This document shows, piece by piece, positions 61,933-64,000 of a stretch of DNA of 64,000 nt (its first letter is position 1; the number at the start of each line of letters is the position of its first letter). The notes below the pieces were generated by a model. The model had not been told where the DNA came from. It was given only the letters and a program-made list of their open reading frames with translations, and ran no database searches. This DNA is from Pseudomonadota bacterium (GTDB lineage Bacteria; Myxococcota_A; UBA796; GCA-2862545), in the NCBI GenBank assembly GCA_005776945.1, contig SXOB01000028.1, positions 104,513 to 168,512 on the forward strand, read 5' to 3'. Made by a program: the position numbers and the translations under genes.

Positions 61933-62669
61933 CGGTCTTCCTTCAGGTGGTCGGTGGGCCTCGGCGCGGCACCAACTTGTTGCTCGAAAGCGGCAAGGCT
62001 TTGGTCGTAGGTCGGCGTCGTGGCGACGTGTTGCTCGACGACCCCCTCGTGAGCGGCGCCCATTGCCGGATCACCCACCGCGATGGCAACGTCACCGTTC
62101 AAGACTTGGGTTCGACGAACGGGACGCAGGTCGATGGCCGCATCGTACGCGAGGCCACGCTGCGGCCTGGCGCCGAGATTCAGATTGGCTCGACGCGGAT
62201 GATCCTCTTCGTTGGCGACGCGCCCAGCCAAAACGCAGAAGCGGAGGCCACCCGCGCTCGTGAGGAGGTCGACGCCGTCGCATGGCTCCTCGACCAGGAG
62301 TTGGTGGACACGCGAACGAGTCGCCAAGAGGAACTCGACGTCATCAAGCAGGAGCTGCGGTTGCCGCCCGGCTTGCAGCCCTGTGTGGAGGTCGTGGCTG
62401 GGCCCGACGCCGGCAAGGTGTTTCGCCTCGTTCGCGGCAGCGCGACGATCGGGCGACGTACGGGCGAGGTGCCGCTTTCGGACGGCGAGGTCAGCCGCCA
62501 CCACGCGATCGTCGAGGTGTTCGGTCGCGAGATGATCTTCCTTCGCGATCTCGGATCGACGAACGGGACCTACCACAACGGTCGCCGCGTCGCGGTGGCG
62601 CGGCTCAAGTCCGGCGACGCGTTTGGTTGTGGTCGATCCGTGATGCGGTGGACGGTCCCAGCTTCGTGA
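61929..62669 (+). CDS. Protein with two FHA domains
   Basis: 246 residues from the GTG overlapping the upstream TGA. FHA 1 (~1-95): VGRRRGDVLLDDPLVSGAHC and DLGSTNGTQVDG. A charged helical linker (~100-145). FHA 2 (~150-246): IGRRTGEVPLSDGEVSRHHA and DLGSTNGTYHNG. Both domains retain the Arg, Ser and Asn that contact phosphothreonine, so the protein can bridge two phosphorylated partners of Hanks-type kinases. It lacks any output domain, and is therefore an adaptor. It is convergent with the J-protein gene. Confidence 0.92.
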   Translation: MTVFLQVVGGPRRGTNLLLESGKALVVGRRRGDVLLDDPLVSGAHCRITHRDGNVTVQDLGSTNGTQVDGRIVREATLRPGAEIQIGSTRMILFVGDAPSQNAEAEATRAREEVDAVAWLLDQELVDTRTSRQEELDVIKQELRLPPGLQPCVEVVAGPDAGKVFRLVRGSATIGRRTGEVPLSDGEVSRHHAIVEVFGREMIFLRDLGSTNGTYHNGRRVAVARLKSGDAFGCGRSVMRWTVPAS

Positions 62670-62675
62670 GCGGGA

Positions 62676-63542
62676 TCACGGGTCGAGGCGGAGGCCTGCC
62701 CGGATGTCGCTCGTTGCGCGATCGATCACCGCCGCGGCGGCCAGCACGGCATCGTCCACCTTGTCGGGGACGGCGATGCGGACGATCAAGTAGAAGTCTC
62801 CAGGGCTTCCCACCCGGGGGACGCCGCGGCCCTTGAGGCGCATCTTGGCGCCCGCTCGGCAGCCGGCGGGTACCGTGACGCGCACTTCGCCCGACGGAGT
62901 CGGTACTTGGACGGTTGTCCCCCGCAGCGCTTCGCCTAGCGTCAGCGGCAGGTCGGCCTCGAGGTCGTCCCCCATTCGGCGGATCCAGGGATGGGCTGCC
63001 AGGCGAAGCGTGAGGACGAGGTCGCCGGGGGGCTGGCCGGCCTGTCCTTGGCCCTTGATCCGGACCCGGCCCCCGTCGGACGCTCCCGCGGGGAGGGTGA
63101 ACGACACGTTGGCGACGCTGCCGTCGGGACGGCGGAGCGAGACTTCTTTGCGACCCCCCCGAACGGCCTCGATCAGTGAAACGGTGACTTCGGCCTCCTG
63201 ATCGGGAGGCTTGCGGGTTGGGCGTCGGCCGCCAACGCCCCCACCGAAGCCGCCCCGGAAAAAGCTCCCGAACAGGTCAGAAAGATCGACGCCGTCCATG
63301 CCTCCGGCGCCCGCCTGGGGGCCGCCGTCCCGAAAGGCCGCTTCGCCATACCTGTCGAAGGCCTGGCGCTTCTCGGGGTTCGTGAGGATCTCGTGGGCGG
63401 CCTGAATCTCTTTGAAGCGTCCCTCGGCTTCTGGCGCCTTGTTCAGATCGGGGTGCCACTTACGTGCAGCCTTCTTGAAGGCCTTGCGGATGGCGTCGGT
63501 GGATGCGTCCTTGGGGACGCCAAGCACGGCGTAGGGGTCCAC
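62676..63542 (-). CDS. CbpA-type J-domain co-chaperone (no zinc finger)
   Basis: 288 residues. The GTG at 63542 has GAGGGAC upstream and starts directly at the J domain (DPYAVLGVPKDASTDAIRKA). The HPD motif is present (KWHPDLNK). A Gly/Phe-rich linker (DLFGSFFRGGFGGGVGG) and two C-terminal client-binding beta domains follow. The CxxCxGxG zinc fingers of DnaJ are absent, as in CbpA. It stimulates DnaK ATPase. It is the last protein gene before the tRNA cluster, which is divergent from it. Confidence 0.93.
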   Translation of the reverse strand: MDPYAVLGVPKDASTDAIRKAFKKAARKWHPDLNKAPEAEGRFKEIQAAHEILTNPEKRQAFDRYGEAAFRDGGPQAGAGGMDGVDLSDLFGSFFRGGFGGGVGGRRPTRKPPDQEAEVTVSLIEAVRGGRKEVSLRRPDGSVANVSFTLPAGASDGGRVRIKGQGQAGQPPGDLVLTLRLAAHPWIRRMGDDLEADLPLTLGEALRGTTVQVPTPSGEVRVTVPAGCRAGAKMRLKGRGVPRVGSPGDFYLIVRIAVPDKVDDAVLAAAAVIDRATSDIRAGLRLDP

Positions 63543-63606
63543 GGTACGTCCCTCCAAGGCGTCCGTAGACCCCGATCGCGACAGGGGCAAGGCGGCGGGC
63601 CTGGGC

Positions 63607-63635
63607 TTGACTGCCTCCCGGCCTGGGCTTAGAAC
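63607..63635 (+). promoter_or_regulatory. Sigma-70 promoter of the tRNA cluster
   Basis: TTGACT (63607-63612) and TAGAAC (63630-63635) are separated by exactly 17 bases. A GC-rich discriminator (GCGGCCGC) follows, as in stringently controlled stable-RNA promoters. The first tRNA begins 28 bases past the -10. Confidence 0.75.
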
Positions 63636-63663
63636 GCGGCCGCTCCGTCGTTGTCGACGCAGC

Positions 63664-63736
63664 GCTGGTGTAGCTCAACGGGCAGAGCAGCTGAGTTGTA
63701 ATCAGCAGGTTGCGGGTTCGAGTCCCATCACCAGCA
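63664..63736 (+). tRNA. tRNA-Thr (TGT)
   Basis: Full cloverleaf: acceptor GCTGGTG/CACCAGC perfectly paired, anticodon stem GCTGA/TCAGC with loop GTTGTAA (anticodon TGT), T-loop TTCGAGT. The T-stem has one C-A mismatch. Discriminator A at 63736; CCA is not encoded. First gene of the cluster. Confidence 0.95.
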
Positions 63737-63766
63737 TCGCTCCTTTCGACTATCGTATTTTTCCCT

Positions 63767-63849
63767 GGGGAGATGCCCGAGTGGCCAAAGGGAGCGGGCT
63801 GTAAACCCGCCGGCATCCGCCTACGTTGGTTCGAATCCAGCTCTCCCCA
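63767..63849 (+). tRNA. tRNA-Tyr (GTA)
   Basis: Class II tRNA with a long variable arm. Acceptor GGGGAGA/TCTCCCC, anticodon loop CTGTAAA (anticodon GTA), T-loop TTCGAAT. Discriminator A at 63849; CCA not encoded. Confidence 0.96.
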
Positions 63850-63872
63850 TTCCGAACATCGCGCGAGCGAAC

Positions 63873-63948
63873 GCGGGAATAGCTCAGTTGGTAGAGCATC
63901 AGCCTTCCAAGCTGAACGTCGCGGGTTCGACCCCCGTTTCCCGCTCCA
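63873..63948 (+). tRNA. tRNA-Gly (TCC)
   Basis: Acceptor GCGGGAA/TTCCCGC, anticodon loop CTTCCAA (anticodon TCC), T-loop TTCGACC, discriminator T at 63945 followed by an encoded CCA (63946-63948), the only one of the complete tRNAs here with a template CCA. Confidence 0.96.
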
Positions 63949-63956
63949 AACGTCCC

Positions 63957-64000
63957 GCCCATGTGGCTCAGTGGTAGAGCACGTCCTTGGTAAGGACGAG
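63957..64000 (+). tRNA. tRNA-Thr (GGT), 3' end outside window
   Basis: The 5' acceptor strand GCCCATG, the D arm (GCTC, GAGC) and an anticodon arm GTCCT-TGGTA-AGGAC with anticodon GGT are visible before the window ends. Fourth gene of a Thr-Tyr-Gly-Thr cluster. Confidence 0.9.

Overview
The window looks like chromosomal DNA of a GC-rich, myxobacterium-like (Myxococcota/deltaproteobacterial) organism. The basis is gene content: MopE-type metal-binding repeats, FG-GAP/VCBS, RCC1 and DUF4215 repeats, a MYXO-CTERM-like tail, FHA and Hanks-type kinase genes, an FHA-GGDEF protein and many lipoproteins. I see no insertion sequence, phage, CRISPR array or origin. Coding density is very high. ATGA, GTGA or TTGA stop/start overlaps are frequent, and no gene-free stretch exceeds about 300 bases.

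Layout. 1-10.7 kb is an extracellular and surface region: a MopE-repeat protein, a subtilisin-like protein that has lost its serine, an intact subtilase with RCC1 repeats, two tandem low-complexity lipoproteins and two further lipoproteins. 10.7-19.3 kb holds a FEN-type exonuclease, an FHA-GGDEF cyclase, a lipoprotein paired with a sulfatase-superfamily lipoprotein, a kinase, a DUF3810 peptidase and an AidB-like gene remnant. 19.3-30.5 kb holds a sigma-70 protein with an extra N-terminal region of about 590 residues, trxB, a rhomboid protease, a Lon-N-domain protein, a Pro/Ala-rich bitopic protein, and an operon of two lipoproteins plus a START-like protein.

30.5-42 kb holds clpB interrupted by an amber codon exactly at the Walker A lysine of its first ATPase domain, then (minus strand) a TRAP-type transporter operon that also carries a stand-alone RibD-like deaminase and a Ser/Thr kinase, then TerC and TatD. 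42-46 kb holds a three-gene ABC-2 exporter and a broken BNR-repeat gene coupled to an intact MoaD/ThiS-like gene. 46-54.6 kb holds a HAD phosphatase, a second sulfatase-superfamily lipoprotein, a secreted Cys-rich protein, and the most distinctive block of the window. That block is a four-gene operon: a small GMC-dehydrogenase subunit, a sulfotransferase, a class III aminotransferase, and an aminotransferase fused to a GMC-like oxidoreductase. 54.6-63.6 kb holds a divergent operon (SRPBCC protein, barrel-like protein, an unknown, a formylglycine-generating-enzyme remnant), a phosphohexomutase, a ZIP-like transporter, a transglutaminase-like protein, HMG-CoA lyase, a double-FHA protein and a CbpA-type J protein. 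The right edge is a tRNA cluster Thr(TGT)-Tyr-Gly(TCC)-Thr(GGT) behind a good sigma-70 promoter. This is the order found upstream of tufB in E. coli, so EF-Tu probably follows just outside the window.

Two themes recur. Lipoprotein signal peptides are extremely short: in eleven of the twelve candidates listed the first lipobox cysteine is at residue 9-16, and several have no basic residue. Four otherwise recognisable genes carry single-base lesions (clpB, BNR, FGE-like, AidB-like), which means either decaying genes or an assembly with residual errors. Raw reads would decide this.
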